A DNA stretch of 64,000 nt from Mucilaginibacter gossypii (lineage in GTDB: Bacteria; Bacteroidota; Bacteroidia; Sphingobacteriales; Sphingobacteriaceae): NCBI RefSeq assembly GCF_900100945.1, contig NZ_FNCG01000007.1:210919-274918 (forward strand), written 5' to 3'. The notes under the pieces were generated by a model. It ran no database searches, was not told the DNA's origin, and saw only the letters and a program-made list of their open reading frames with translations. Every line of letters starts with the position of its first letter. Within the stretch, counting starts at the first letter, position 1. The translations under genes were made by a program, and so were the position numbers. Below are positions 16,141 to 24,602 of the stretch, piece by piece.

Positions 16141-16534
16141 AGTTATTGTTACTGCAATTGTCAGCTGCCTGGTATTTACCAGATATTCGTATGGGCAATT
16201 AGGCTTTAGAATATGATCACTCTGCTAAATTAACGTTAATCAGCTGGTAACAGACTTCTTCATTAGTGTCTTTAATTAAAGATCGTTGCGCAATGCCCGT
16301 ATTATTGGCAGTCGATCAGGTGAAACTCTAAAAAAATGGCATAGTACCCGCGCAAAACTGAGTTCTTTTCTGCAGCATCAATATCTTTGTCTACGCCTAA
16401 CAGCGCCGAGATTATTCCATCTACTAAGAATGAAACGGCTAGGCATGATCCATAAATCGCATCAGTAAGTCGGTTACCAACTCGTAAAAATTGCCGGAAA
16501 TAATTTAATTTAGGCATCACAAGCTACTTGTTAC
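16141..16534 (+). other. Intergenic stretch without a supported gene
   Basis: About 390 bases between the terminator and the next AraC gene. A 72-codon minus-strand frame at 16302-16520 includes a hydrophobic SCLAVSFLVDGIISALLG segment but has no recognisable family or ribosome site. The promoter for the AraC gene should lie near its right end. Confidence 0.3.
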
Positions 16535-17518
16535 ATGTTGTTTACTTTTTCTGCCGGCCCTGATTTCGATTTTATGACGCATTTCGCCCGGCATATCGGA
16601 GAAAAGGTGGAAAATGGTCTGCTGAATATTCCAGATAGCCTCGGGCAGGGATATATACGCAAAATATCCTTCGGGCCGGACTTCAAGATTACCTTGCATA
16701 GTTATACATTAAAAGAAGAACTGGTTATCAAACGTAAAAATGGCGGAACAGGACATGACCTGCTGACCGTCTTTTTTTACAATAATGAACAAGTACTTGA
16801 GATCGCTTTCGACGATAAGCCTCAGGTGCGTTTTTCGCAACGTGATGATTCTGCTATTCAGGTGACTTCCAATGACCTTAGTTCCACCATCCGTTTTCCC
16901 GCGCACCATGTTGTTCATTATGTGGTGGTTGCTATCAAGCCGCCTTATTTGAAATCATTGCTTGCCTTGCAGCAGCCTAAAGCCATTTTTGATACTATCA
17001 CAGGCCAGGGCAATTCCTTCCTTTTTTTTGAAAGCATGACTGGTGAGACTAAACAAATACTCAAAAACATTGCAGCCGTTAACGTGAATGAACCTTTGGG
17101 CCATTTCTCCATGCACATCAAAGTACAGGAATTACTGTATCTGCTTTTCCACCAGTTGTCGGCACGTGAAAGTAACACTCACCTCAGTATTAACAGCGTC
17201 GATGCCGAACGGCTGTTACATATCCGTAATGAAGTGATCAGTGATCTGAGCGTACCGCCTATCTTGAGCGAACTTTCGCAAATCGCGATGATGAGCGAAA
17301 CTAAACTCAAGCAATTGTTCAAGCAAACCTTCGGCAGCACTATCTACAATTACTTTCAGCAGGCGCGGATGGAAGAAGCCGCTTTCCTGTTAAAACAGGG
17401 AACACATTCGGTTGCCGAGGTGGGCTATGAACTTGGATTTACCAATCTCAGTCACTTTAGCCGGCTGTTTGAAAAGTACTATGGCCTCAACCCCAAAAAA
17501 TACTCTTACCTGTCTTAG
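16535..17518 (+). CDS. AraC-family transcriptional regulator
   Basis: 327 residues. The large N-terminal ligand domain (1-215) contains paired strands such as HDLLTVFFYNNEQVLEI; the C-terminal double helix-turn-helix (about 230-325) has LSELSQIAMMSETKLKQLFK and LGFTNLSHFSRLFEKYYGL. It is 95 bp upstream of and collinear with the Old Yellow Enzyme and NmrA-like genes, so it is the probable activator of that operon. The ligand is unknown. Confidence 0.9.
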   Translation: MLFTFSAGPDFDFMTHFARHIGEKVENGLLNIPDSLGQGYIRKISFGPDFKITLHSYTLKEELVIKRKNGGTGHDLLTVFFYNNEQVLEIAFDDKPQVRFSQRDDSAIQVTSNDLSSTIRFPAHHVVHYVVVAIKPPYLKSLLALQQPKAIFDTITGQGNSFLFFESMTGETKQILKNIAAVNVNEPLGHFSMHIKVQELLYLLFHQLSARESNTHLSINSVDAERLLHIRNEVISDLSVPPILSELSQIAMMSETKLKQLFKQTFGSTIYNYFQQARMEEAAFLLKQGTHSVAEVGYELGFTNLSHFSRLFEKYYGLNPKKYSYLS

Positions 17519-17613
17519 CTCCGTCGCATCGGACTATTTTAATGTCATATCGCGCTATTTTACGCTACTAAATCGGGGCAATTTTGTGATGTCAATCAAA
17601 ACAGACATTCAAA

Positions 17614-18684
17614 ATGAAAAAGATATTTGAACCATTTAGTAAAGGCACATTACAATTAAAAAACCACGTAGTGATGGCTCCTATGACCCGTAGCCGGGCC
17701 ATAAACAATATCCCCAATAATCTGATGGCAACTTATTACGGGCAACGCTCCGGTGCTGGGTTGATCATTACCGAAGGTACCGCACCAACACCGGAAGCTT
17801 TAGGATACCCGCGAATCCCCGGCATTTTTTCTGTAGCCCAAATTCAAGCCTGGCAAGCAGTGACCAAAGCTGTACACGATGGCGGATCAAAAATATTCCT
17901 GCAACTGATGCATACGGGCCGCATCGCTCATTCTGCAAATTTGCCAGAAGGATATCAGCCGGTAGGCCTATCAGACATCCCTGCAGCCGGTGAGATTTTT
18001 ACTGACAGCCTGGGCATGCAGCCACATTCTGTACCTGTTGCTTTGAACCAACAAGGCATCAAGCGGGTGATCGAAGGTTTTGTAAAAGCTGCCAAAAACG
18101 CCATTACAGCTGGCTTTGACGGCGTGGAACTGCATGGTGCCAACGGCTATTTATTGGAACAATCCCTGAATCCACAGGTCAATAACCGAAATGATGATTA
18201 CGGAGGATCTATTATTAACCGCAGCCGGTTAACGCTGGAAGTGGCTCAAAAGATTGCCGACGCTATTGGCAGCGAGAAAGTTGGTCTGCGCATCTCGCCC
18301 TATTCAACCCTAAGTGATATGCCGGTTTATGACGAAAGTGAGGTTCATGACACCTACGTTTACCTGGCCAAAGAGCTAAACCGCATCGATATAGCTTACC
18401 TGCATATCTCGGACAATCCTACAATCCCGATTAAAACTCATGAGGAAATACGGAAGGCATTCAATAACACGCTGATCTATTGCAATGGATTAACGGCAGA
18501 CACTGCAGAGGAAAAATTACAGAACGGCTCGGCTGATTTAATAGCTTTTGGTCGCAGTTTTTTGGCTAACCCGGATTTTATCGAAAGGGTTGCGCAAAAC
18601 GCAACCCTGAATGAAGTTGATTATGCGACACTTTACACTCCCGGTGAACAAGGCTACACCGATTATCAAACTTTGAAATCGTAA
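17614..18684 (+). CDS. Old Yellow Enzyme family alkene reductase
   Basis: 356 residues, an FMN-dependent TIM barrel that reduces activated C=C bonds (enones, maleimides, nitro compounds) with NAD(P)H. Seen are APMTRSRA at about 21-28, LQLMHTGRIAH, the substrate-binding pair in DGVELHGANGYLLEQ (H and N), NNRNDDYGGS and the FMN phosphate segment LIAFGRSFLANPDF. Same family as NemA and XenA. It sits between an AraC regulator and an NmrA-like reductase, forming a detoxification unit for reactive electrophiles. Confidence 0.92.
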   Translation: MKKIFEPFSKGTLQLKNHVVMAPMTRSRAINNIPNNLMATYYGQRSGAGLIITEGTAPTPEALGYPRIPGIFSVAQIQAWQAVTKAVHDGGSKIFLQLMHTGRIAHSANLPEGYQPVGLSDIPAAGEIFTDSLGMQPHSVPVALNQQGIKRVIEGFVKAAKNAITAGFDGVELHGANGYLLEQSLNPQVNNRNDDYGGSIINRSRLTLEVAQKIADAIGSEKVGLRISPYSTLSDMPVYDESEVHDTYVYLAKELNRIDIAYLHISDNPTIPIKTHEEIRKAFNNTLIYCNGLTADTAEEKLQNGSADLIAFGRSFLANPDFIERVAQNATLNEVDYATLYTPGEQGYTDYQTLKS

Positions 18685-18706
18685 ACACTCAAAACATAAA
18701 ACCATT

Positions 18707-19594
18707 ATGAAAATAACTACTACGGGCTCATTAGGAAATGTAGCCAAACCACTTGTACAAAAATTAATAGCGGCTGGTCATCAAATAACCGTCATCACCA
18801 CCAAAACAGACCGCAAAGCAGAAATCGAAGCCTTAGGCGCGAAAGCTGCCGTCGGCTCAATCAGCGATCAAGGTTTTCTGACCGCGGCATTTAAAGATGC
18901 AGATGCTGTTTACACCATGCTGCCACCAGCCATGGGGCCGGGCAATATGATCCAAAACATTGCAGATGCAGGACAAGCCTACGTAGAAGCTATTGAAGCA
19001 GCCGGTGTAAAACGCGTGGTGATGCTCAGCAGCGTCGGTGCCGATGCAAATGAAGGCACCGGACCCGTGCAAGGCGTACATCGCGTCGAACAGATATTTC
19101 AGCACTTAACTGATGTGAACATTACTGTCCTTCGCTCCGGCTTTTTTTTCGTCAACTTTTTCAGGGATATCCCGTTAATCAAAAGCAGGGGTTTATTTGG
19201 CAACAATTACAGCGGCGATGAAAAACTGGCCTTTACCCATCATGAAGATCTTTCCTCGGCTATTGCTAAAGCATTACAACAAAAAGGCAACGGCTTTGAA
19301 GTTAAATACCTCATTAGCGATATCTCCACCGGCAACCAGATTTCAGCACTTTTTGGGCAGGCCATAGGTAAACCGGAATTAAGCTGGACAGAAATTCCTG
19401 ACGAACAACTCAGGCAAGGGATGCTTTCGGGTGGACTGCCAGTGGAATTAGTTGGTCTGATCGTCGAAATGGGACAAGCCGTAAGGGCCGGGAAGATTAC
19501 CAAAGATTTGTTTGCCACCGGCGCTCCAGTGACCGGCCAACATAAACTCTCCCAATTTGCTAGCGAATTCAAAACCAAATATGAGCAAGCTTAA
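18707..19594 (+). CDS. NmrA-like NAD(P)-binding protein
   Basis: 295 residues, an atypical short-chain dehydrogenase fold. The Rossmann entry is TTGSLGNVAKPLVQKL at the N-terminus, followed by TTKTDRKAEIEALGAKAAVG, a VVMLSSVGAD strand and a C-terminal substrate lobe. Relatives act as NADPH sensors or as reductases of quinones. It follows the alkene reductase by 22 bp, so the genes are co-transcribed. A stem-loop at 19678-19701 probably ends the transcript. Confidence 0.85.
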   Translation: MKITTTGSLGNVAKPLVQKLIAAGHQITVITTKTDRKAEIEALGAKAAVGSISDQGFLTAAFKDADAVYTMLPPAMGPGNMIQNIADAGQAYVEAIEAAGVKRVVMLSSVGADANEGTGPVQGVHRVEQIFQHLTDVNITVLRSGFFFVNFFRDIPLIKSRGLFGNNYSGDEKLAFTHHEDLSSAIAKALQQKGNGFEVKYLISDISTGNQISALFGQAIGKPELSWTEIPDEQLRQGMLSGGLPVELVGLIVEMGQAVRAGKITKDLFATGAPVTGQHKLSQFASEFKTKYEQA

Positions 19595-19677
19595 AACCCT
19601 TTCAACAAGCAATATTTATCGGTTAAATCTGACAATTAGTAAAGAGAAACCATTATCACAATAAAAAAGAAGTATCT

Positions 19678-19701
19678 AACCGGCTGAGCATTGAGCCGGT
19701 T
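19678..19701 (+). terminator. Hairpin terminator candidate
   Basis: An 8-bp stem AACCGGCT / AGCCGGTT with an 8-base loop, followed by TCCATTATTAAT. It lies 84 bp past the NmrA-like gene. Confidence 0.5.
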
Positions 19702-19768
19702 TCCATTATTAATTTTAAATAACGTTTAAATTTTTTATTAAATCTACATTACCGCCATCCAGACACGT

Positions 19769-19858
19769 CTAACGCAGAAATGATTTGCGGTAAATGGACG
19801 GCATAACCCCGCTGATCTTTTTAAATATTTTGATAAAATGACTGTGAATTAAATTATT
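19769..19858 (-). pseudogene. C-terminal fossil of an AraC regulator
   Basis: On the minus strand the frame reads NNLIHSHFIKIFKKISGVMP followed by SIYRKSFLR and a TAG at 19771-19769. SHFIKIFKK..G..PS.YR is the second recognition helix and end of an AraC protein. No intact upstream part exists in this 530-base gap, which otherwise holds only the hairpin at 19678 and the promoter side of the SDR gene. A second such fossil is at 9629-9730. Confidence 0.6.
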
Positions 19859-20124
19859 CAATTGCATTTGAGTGTTTGGACTCCATCACTGGCATTGCAC
19901 CTGCTCGTGCTCCGCATTTCCCATAGCAGATTGCCTGGAGACAATGCGCTTTCCTGTCCCCTGCTACCACTTTTGATTTGAATTTACCATAACGTTCGTG
20001 TTTGACTTTTTTACATAAAAGTTAAAACGTCCCTAAATAATATTTGTTAACCTCCTGTACTAAACACCCACAGTTGCGACCGGTATTTAAATCAACTTTT
20101 TAAACACATTAATAATGATCAATT

Positions 20125-20955
20125 ATGAAAAATAAAACATGGTTCATAACAGGCTCATCACGCGGGTTTGGGAATGAATGGGCGACTGCCGCACTGCAAC
20201 GCGGGGACAACGTTGCAGCCACCGCCCGCAATGTGGATGACTTAGCCGATCTGAAAAGCCGGTTTGGGCATCAGGTACTGCCGTTACAATTAGATGTCAC
20301 TGACCGCGCTGCTTGTTTCGAGGCTGTTGAACAGGCAAGGGCTCATTTTGGGAGACTGGATATTGTTGTCAATAATGCGGGGTACGGCCTCTTCGGTATG
20401 GTGGAGGAAATCAGTGAGAAAGAAGCCCGTGATCAGATGGAAACAAACTTCTTCGGGGCATTGTGGGTAACCCAGGCCGCGCTTCCGATTATGCGCGAGC
20501 AACAAAGCGGCCGGATCCTGCAGGTATCCAGTATCGGCGGGATTATCGCCAATATCAGTTTGGGCTTATACCATGCCTCTAAATGGGCGCTGGAAGCTTT
20601 TTCTGAATCTTTAAGCAAAGAAGTAGCCGGAATGGGGGTTTTCGTTACCCTGATTGAACCGGGCGGTTATGGTACGGATTGGAGTGGGAGTTCTGCTATA
20701 CATGCGTCAGCCAATCCCGCTTATGATGCCCTAAGAGCCGAACGCGCCAAACTTCGCGGAACCTTTAAACCGGGCGATCCCGTCGCGACAAGGGAAGCCA
20801 TACTGCAAATAGCAGATGCGGACGAACCACCTTTAAGAATTTTCTTAGGCGAACAACCCCTCGGTTGGGCTAAAGACGCGTATCAAAAACGCCTGGAAAC
20901 ATGGGAAAAATGGCAGGATGTTTCTGAAAAGGCGCAGGGTAATAACAATGCCTGA
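20125..20955 (+). CDS. Short-chain dehydrogenase/reductase
   Basis: 276 residues, classical SDR. TGSSRGFG at 8-15 binds the dinucleotide, NNAGYGLFG lies near residue 88, the Ser of VSSIGG and the YHASK active site near 155 are present, and a C-terminal extension of about 70 residues is typical of the group that includes oxidoreductases of ketones and steroids. Cytosolic. Preceded by an A+T-rich promoter and not obviously in an operon. Similar in style, but not in detail, to the SDR at 24.6 kb. Confidence 0.9.
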   Translation: MKNKTWFITGSSRGFGNEWATAALQRGDNVAATARNVDDLADLKSRFGHQVLPLQLDVTDRAACFEAVEQARAHFGRLDIVVNNAGYGLFGMVEEISEKEARDQMETNFFGALWVTQAALPIMREQQSGRILQVSSIGGIIANISLGLYHASKWALEAFSESLSKEVAGMGVFVTLIEPGGYGTDWSGSSAIHASANPAYDALRAERAKLRGTFKPGDPVATREAILQIADADEPPLRIFLGEQPLGWAKDAYQKRLETWEKWQDVSEKAQGNNNA

Positions 20956-21117
20956 ACACCGCTTATTTAGCGCCTTACAGCTGTCAGCAGTATAGCATTA
21001 CCGGCATTTCATTCCGGTGATGCTTTGCAACTTTTGATAACCCGGCCGGGTTAGTTATTCGAATGCGCACCGGAGTTGCTGTTCACTTGACCAGGCGCCG
21101 GCTGGCTCCCTGGGAGA

Positions 21118-21246
21118 CACGCGCTGGACAAAGCCCGGGAACTGGGTGGGAAAAAAGTATATCTGGAAAGTCATACGATATGAAAACCGGCGATCCCCTT
21201 GTACTACAAATTGGGATTTCGTAAATCGTGCCCCCCCCTTTTTTAG
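21118..21246 (+). pseudogene. Fossil of a GNAT acetyltransferase
   Basis: One plus-strand frame reads HALDKARELGGKKVYLESHT, then I, a TGA stop at 21181, then KPAIPLYYKLGFRKS. This is the helix-strand-helix of GNAT enzymes (LxxALxxAxxLGxxxxxLExxxxxxxAxxLYxxLGF). The acetyl-CoA loop and the N-terminal half are missing, and a C tract follows at 21229-21239. The rest of the gap (20956-21314) shows nothing else. Confidence 0.6.
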
Positions 21247-21314
21247 GTGTAATATCCAAATGGCCGTTGATATCAGTCAGGGCCTGAATCATTAAACGAT
21301 TAATTACTTAGCTC

Positions 21315-21725
21315 ATGTATGAAAATAAAATAGCTGTTGTCATCCTGAAAGACCTTGATGACTGGCAGAAATTAAATGTTACGGCTTTTTTGGCGAGTTC
21401 CGTAGCGATCGCTTTTCCTGAAACGCACGGCGCGGCATTGGTCAGCGCAACCGGTACGGCGTATCTGCCCTTTTTAAAACATCCGATACTGGTTTACGCG
21501 GCTCAATCCGGGGAACAGATCAGGCGGGCTTTCAACCGGGCATCAGAAAGGCAGTTGCACCTCGGTATTTACACCAGTGGCCTGTTTGCAACAAAAAACG
21601 AACAAGGGAACCTCACGGAAATCGCCGGGCATGCGGACGCTGATTTGGACCTCGTAGGTATCGTCATTTACGGTGAAAATAAAAAGGTTGATAAAGCGGT
21701 CGACAAACTGAAGTTTCACTCCTGA
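21315..21725 (+). CDS. DUF2000 family protein
   Basis: 136 residues, matching the full DUF2000 domain, which has a peptidyl-tRNA hydrolase II-like fold. It starts YENKIAVVILKDLDDWQKLN and contains FLASSVAIAFPETHGAALVS; a late DADLDLVGIVIYGENKKVDK segment completes the fold. The activity is not established in this family. It is convergent with an SDR-like gene across a strong shared terminator. Confidence 0.82.
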   Translation: MYENKIAVVILKDLDDWQKLNVTAFLASSVAIAFPETHGAALVSATGTAYLPFLKHPILVYAAQSGEQIRRAFNRASERQLHLGIYTSGLFATKNEQGNLTEIAGHADADLDLVGIVIYGENKKVDKAVDKLKFHS

Positions 21726-21728
21726 AAA

Positions 21729-21760
21729 AAACCGGCCTTTTCATTTAAAAAGGCCGGTTT
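21729..21760. terminator. Bidirectional rho-independent terminator
   Basis: A perfect 13-bp stem AAACCGGCCTTTT / AAAAGGCCGGTTT around a 6-base loop, A-rich before and T-rich after, located between convergent genes ending at 21725 and 21789. Confidence 0.9.
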
Positions 21761-21788
21761 CTTAACCTTTGCATATATTATGCGAAAT

Positions 21789-22385
21789 CTATAATACCTT
21801 GTAGGTTTGACCGGTTTGCGCCCCAAGTACACTTTTTACATAGGCTTGAGCTACCCTGTTCATGGAGACCGGTATATGGCCGGGGAAGTACGGGAAATAA
21901 TCAGGTGATTCTTCAACTACATCCGGGCTGACGGCATTAATGCGAACACCGTTTTCCAGTTCTATGGCTGCTGCTTTGACAAAAGCATCAAGTGCGCCAT
22001 TGATCGCGCTTACCGAAGCCCCGAATACGACCGGATCTTCACCTAAACTGCCCGATGTCAGTGTGAACGAACCTTTCGGGTTAATGTAGTGCTGGCCTAT
22101 CAAAACCAGGTTGATCTGTCCCATTAACTTACTGTTCAATCCAGCCCTGAAATTGGCATCGCTCATCTCCCTGAGCGGGCCGAAATGTGCATCTCCTGTT
22201 GTACTGATCAATGCGTCAAAGCTGCCCACCTTTTCGAATAAATTTTTGATCGAGCCGTTATCACTGATATTTACCTGTAAATCGCCGCTTTTAGAACCTG
22301 CTTTTATGATCTCATTGCCGGGTTCCAGCGCTTTTACAACGTGTTTTCCAATGGTGCCGGTAGCACCGATGATGATTATTTTCAT
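21789..22385 (-). CDS. Short SDR-like NAD(P)-binding protein
   Basis: 198 residues, shorter than a classical SDR. IIGATGTIGKHVVKAL is a clear Rossmann entry, followed by FDALISTTGDAHFGPL where NNAG would be, and SFTLTSGSLGED with the catalytic-type Ser. The usual YxxxK is not visible: the position reads ASVSAINGALDAFVK, so the catalytic mechanism may differ or the protein may only bind cofactor. RINAVSPDVVEES follows as in SDRs. Convergent with the DUF2000 gene; downstream of a decayed DoxX-like gene on the same strand. Confidence 0.8.
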   Translation of the reverse strand: MKIIIIGATGTIGKHVVKALEPGNEIIKAGSKSGDLQVNISDNGSIKNLFEKVGSFDALISTTGDAHFGPLREMSDANFRAGLNSKLMGQINLVLIGQHYINPKGSFTLTSGSLGEDPVVFGASVSAINGALDAFVKAAAIELENGVRINAVSPDVVEESPDYFPYFPGHIPVSMNRVAQAYVKSVLGAQTGQTYKVL

Positions 22386-22560
22386 TGTTTATATGTTTAA
22401 TTTTTTGTTAAAGTTATTCCTAAATACCCGCTTAGCCGGAAGGGGGAATTGCTGGGCTGGGTCATAAGCCGGATTTCTGAACAGCGCCGTGAGCAGATCC
22501 TGAGAGAATTCTTATACACCACAAAGCTTTTAAGTTTGTCCATTTGCATGCCGCCCCAAC

Positions 22561-22918
22561 TTACAACCCCGCTGTCTTATGGTTCCTGGCGATCATCCCA
22601 TCTACCTTATAGGAATTGTACATCCGCCCGAAGAACAGTAATAACACCAGGAACGCGGTGTGTAACTACTGCGAAGGGATCGCTTCCCATTGATGTATAC
22701 TTGTAGGTCCAAGGATCAGGGAAATCATGATGATATATACGCCTGTCTCGTAAATAAGCCTGTGAGCACCAATAGTCCTGTAGTCAGTTCAAGGTCGGGA
22801 AGCACATAGCTGAATATATGTACCAAACAGGACTTGGCGAATTGTTCGACCATCCACTTACTGAAATTATCCGGGACCAGCATGCTGACAGGTATGCTTG
22901 CTTTGCTTCTTTTGTCAT
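22561..22918 (-). pseudogene. Decayed DoxX-family membrane protein gene
   Basis: The minus strand holds recognisable pieces in two frames: NFSKWMVEQFAKSCLVHIFS and LELTTGLLVLTGLFTRQA in one, then YIIMISLILGP, HQWEAIPSQ, a TAG, and LHTAFLVLLLFFGRMYNSYK with VDGMIARN in another. Together they follow the four-helix DoxX layout (GLF.R motif, late QW.A...Q, NxxSxDG end). At least one frameshift and one in-frame stop break it. The 22386-22560 part of the gap shows nothing. Confidence 0.6.
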
Positions 22919-22934
22919 GATTTTTTATATTAAA

Positions 22935-23273
22935 TTAACCCTTACCGGCGTTGAGGGCGATAACCTTTCCGCCCGAAATAGTAAATATCATTTTCGCCTT
23001 CAGCTCACCGGCTGTTGAAGAGTGTATGGATGCCAAAATGGTGTGCCCGTCGGCCGATTCTTCAAGCACGGCGATGGATACTTCGCTGTCACCAAAAAAG
23101 AAGGCATCGGCCCATTGAAGGATATTTTCAGGCTGACCGTTGTGTATGAAGGTGGCATCCGTACTCACTAATTTTGCGAAGTTATCCCGCTCTCTGTTAT
23201 GCAGGGCGATCAGTGCAGCGCTTACCACCCGATCGCTAAGTTTTTCCAGCTTCTTTTGATTTAATGTTTTCAT
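22935..23273 (-). CDS. SnoaL/NTF2-like (DUF4440-type) protein
   Basis: 112 residues from the ATG at 23273; a start 12 codons upstream is less likely. Pattern: N-terminal helix KLEKLSDRVVSAALIALHNR, then FAKLVSTDATFIHNGQPEN, the helix WADAFFFG and a closing sheet ending GGKVIALNAGKG. Such proteins form dimers with a ligand cone; the function here is unknown. Likely target of the AraC gene immediately upstream on the same strand (94 bp). Confidence 0.72.
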   Translation of the reverse strand: MKTLNQKKLEKLSDRVVSAALIALHNRERDNFAKLVSTDATFIHNGQPENILQWADAFFFGDSEVSIAVLEESADGHTILASIHSSTAGELKAKMIFTISGGKVIALNAGKG

Positions 23274-23366
23274 GATCCTTTGTTTTATTGTCGATGATCG
23301 ACAGCACAAAGGTCAGGTTTGCCGGACGGCCGGCGTTGCGCGGTTCTAAGGAGGTGTTGTAAAAAT

Positions 23367-24299
23367 CTAAGACCCAACGGCCGTTTTATCCATCCGGTAG
23401 GCAGCAGGGGAAAGTTTGGCGTGTTTTTTAAAAAAATTGCTAAAGTGCGCGGTTTCGCTGAATCCCAGCCGGTAGGCTATTTCTTTTACGCTAAGGTTTG
23501 TATTCTGTAACAGGGATTTTGATTCTGAAACCGTCTTATCAGCGATCCAGGCACTGATAGACCTGCCGGTTTTGGATTTGATAACGGTGCTGAGGTAATT
23601 AGGGTGCAGATACTGTGCGTCCGCATAATCCTGAACGCGAAATACCTGGCTTGCCCTGCCCTCACCCAGCTGGCGGTAATGATGTTCCAACTGACGTTTA
23701 AAGTTTTTTACGATCAGCGAACTCCTGTTCCCCTCATAGATCGGGTTATAATCCAGCCAGAAATATTCTTTTAGCTTAAGCAGCAGGGCCACGAAAAGGG
23801 CGGCGATGATACGCATACGAAAAAGCGAGCGCTGTGTGTACTCGTCATAAATCTGTTCATAGATGCGCTCGATACCCAGGAAGGCATCAGAAGGAAGTAC
23901 CCTGCCCGGAAATGTTTCCGACAATAAAAAAGGGAACTCTTCAAAAACGTCGGCATTTACGTTTTCCTTGAGGAATGATTCTCCAAGCGTGATCAGGTAA
24001 ACTTCATCTGTATTTTCCCAAACGTAGGAACGCAGGTGGCCGGGATTGGTAAAATATACGGTACCCGGTTCCAGCGGGAAAGTATGTTCGTCAATGGTAT
24101 ACCTGCCCTTACCCTGCTTCACGAAAAGGAACACGAAAAAATTCAAACGATGTACGGGCGAAACAAATGGCAACCTGTCGCCAAAAGCGTCGGCCAGCCT
24201 GAAAATCGTAAAATCTGCATCGGCGTCCATGAGATCTGTTGAGAGTCCCATTTCCCGGTACTGATCACGCAACGTCTCAAATGCTTTGATCTCACTCAT
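23367..24299 (-). CDS. AraC-family transcriptional regulator
   Basis: 310 residues: cupin-like sensor (about 40-130, HRLNFFVFLFVKQGKGRYTI and PLEPGTVYFTNPGHLRS), a linker helix region, and a double helix-turn-helix (about 210-305) with DYADAQYLHPNYLSTVIKSK and GFSETAHFSNFFKKHAKLSP. Intact. Its neighbours are the SnoaL-like gene downstream and, divergently, an SDR gene at 24603, both candidate targets. Confidence 0.9.
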   Translation of the reverse strand: MSEIKAFETLRDQYREMGLSTDLMDADADFTIFRLADAFGDRLPFVSPVHRLNFFVFLFVKQGKGRYTIDEHTFPLEPGTVYFTNPGHLRSYVWENTDEVYLITLGESFLKENVNADVFEEFPFLLSETFPGRVLPSDAFLGIERIYEQIYDEYTQRSLFRMRIIAALFVALLLKLKEYFWLDYNPIYEGNRSSLIVKNFKRQLEHHYRQLGEGRASQVFRVQDYADAQYLHPNYLSTVIKSKTGRSISAWIADKTVSESKSLLQNTNLSVKEIAYRLGFSETAHFSNFFKKHAKLSPAAYRMDKTAVGS

Positions 24300-24602
24300 T
24301 TTTACATCTTACTTTGATTCGTTAAATATACGGCTCTTCAACGAATACAGTGGCAGGCGCACGGCCACAGCAGGTATCTCTTGAATTACGCCAGCGAAGT
24401 TTGTCGCCTGGAAAATAAATCCGTGACAGGATTTTTAGTGATGTCGATATCAGCTTCCCCAATAAACAACAAGCTAAAGGCGATCAACCCCAGCGAGTTT
24501 AGCAGCTAAATCCGCAAAAAGTATACAACTATCCCTGATTCGTATTATCTGCTGCCCCGTTTTCAGGATGACCTTTACATCATCATTTAAAACGCAGAAA
24601 AC
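24300..24602 (+). other. Divergent intergenic region
   Basis: 303 bases between the AraC gene (minus) and the SDR gene (plus). A 64-codon plus-strand frame without an early ATG (LLNYASEVCRLENKSVTGFL in its middle) runs through it; it resembles nothing I know. The region must contain both promoters; no clear repeat is visible. Confidence 0.3.

Noticed and set aside
16302..16520. 72-codon minus-strand frame with a hydrophobic segment
   Set aside because: No recognisable fold, no start context; kept only as a note in the intergenic entry.
21225..21245. C tract followed by T tract as a phase-variation site
   Set aside because: It lies behind the GNAT fossil stop region and before no intact frame that it could switch.
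22449..22706. 85-codon plus-strand frame
   Set aside because: Antisense to the better-supported DoxX-like remnant.
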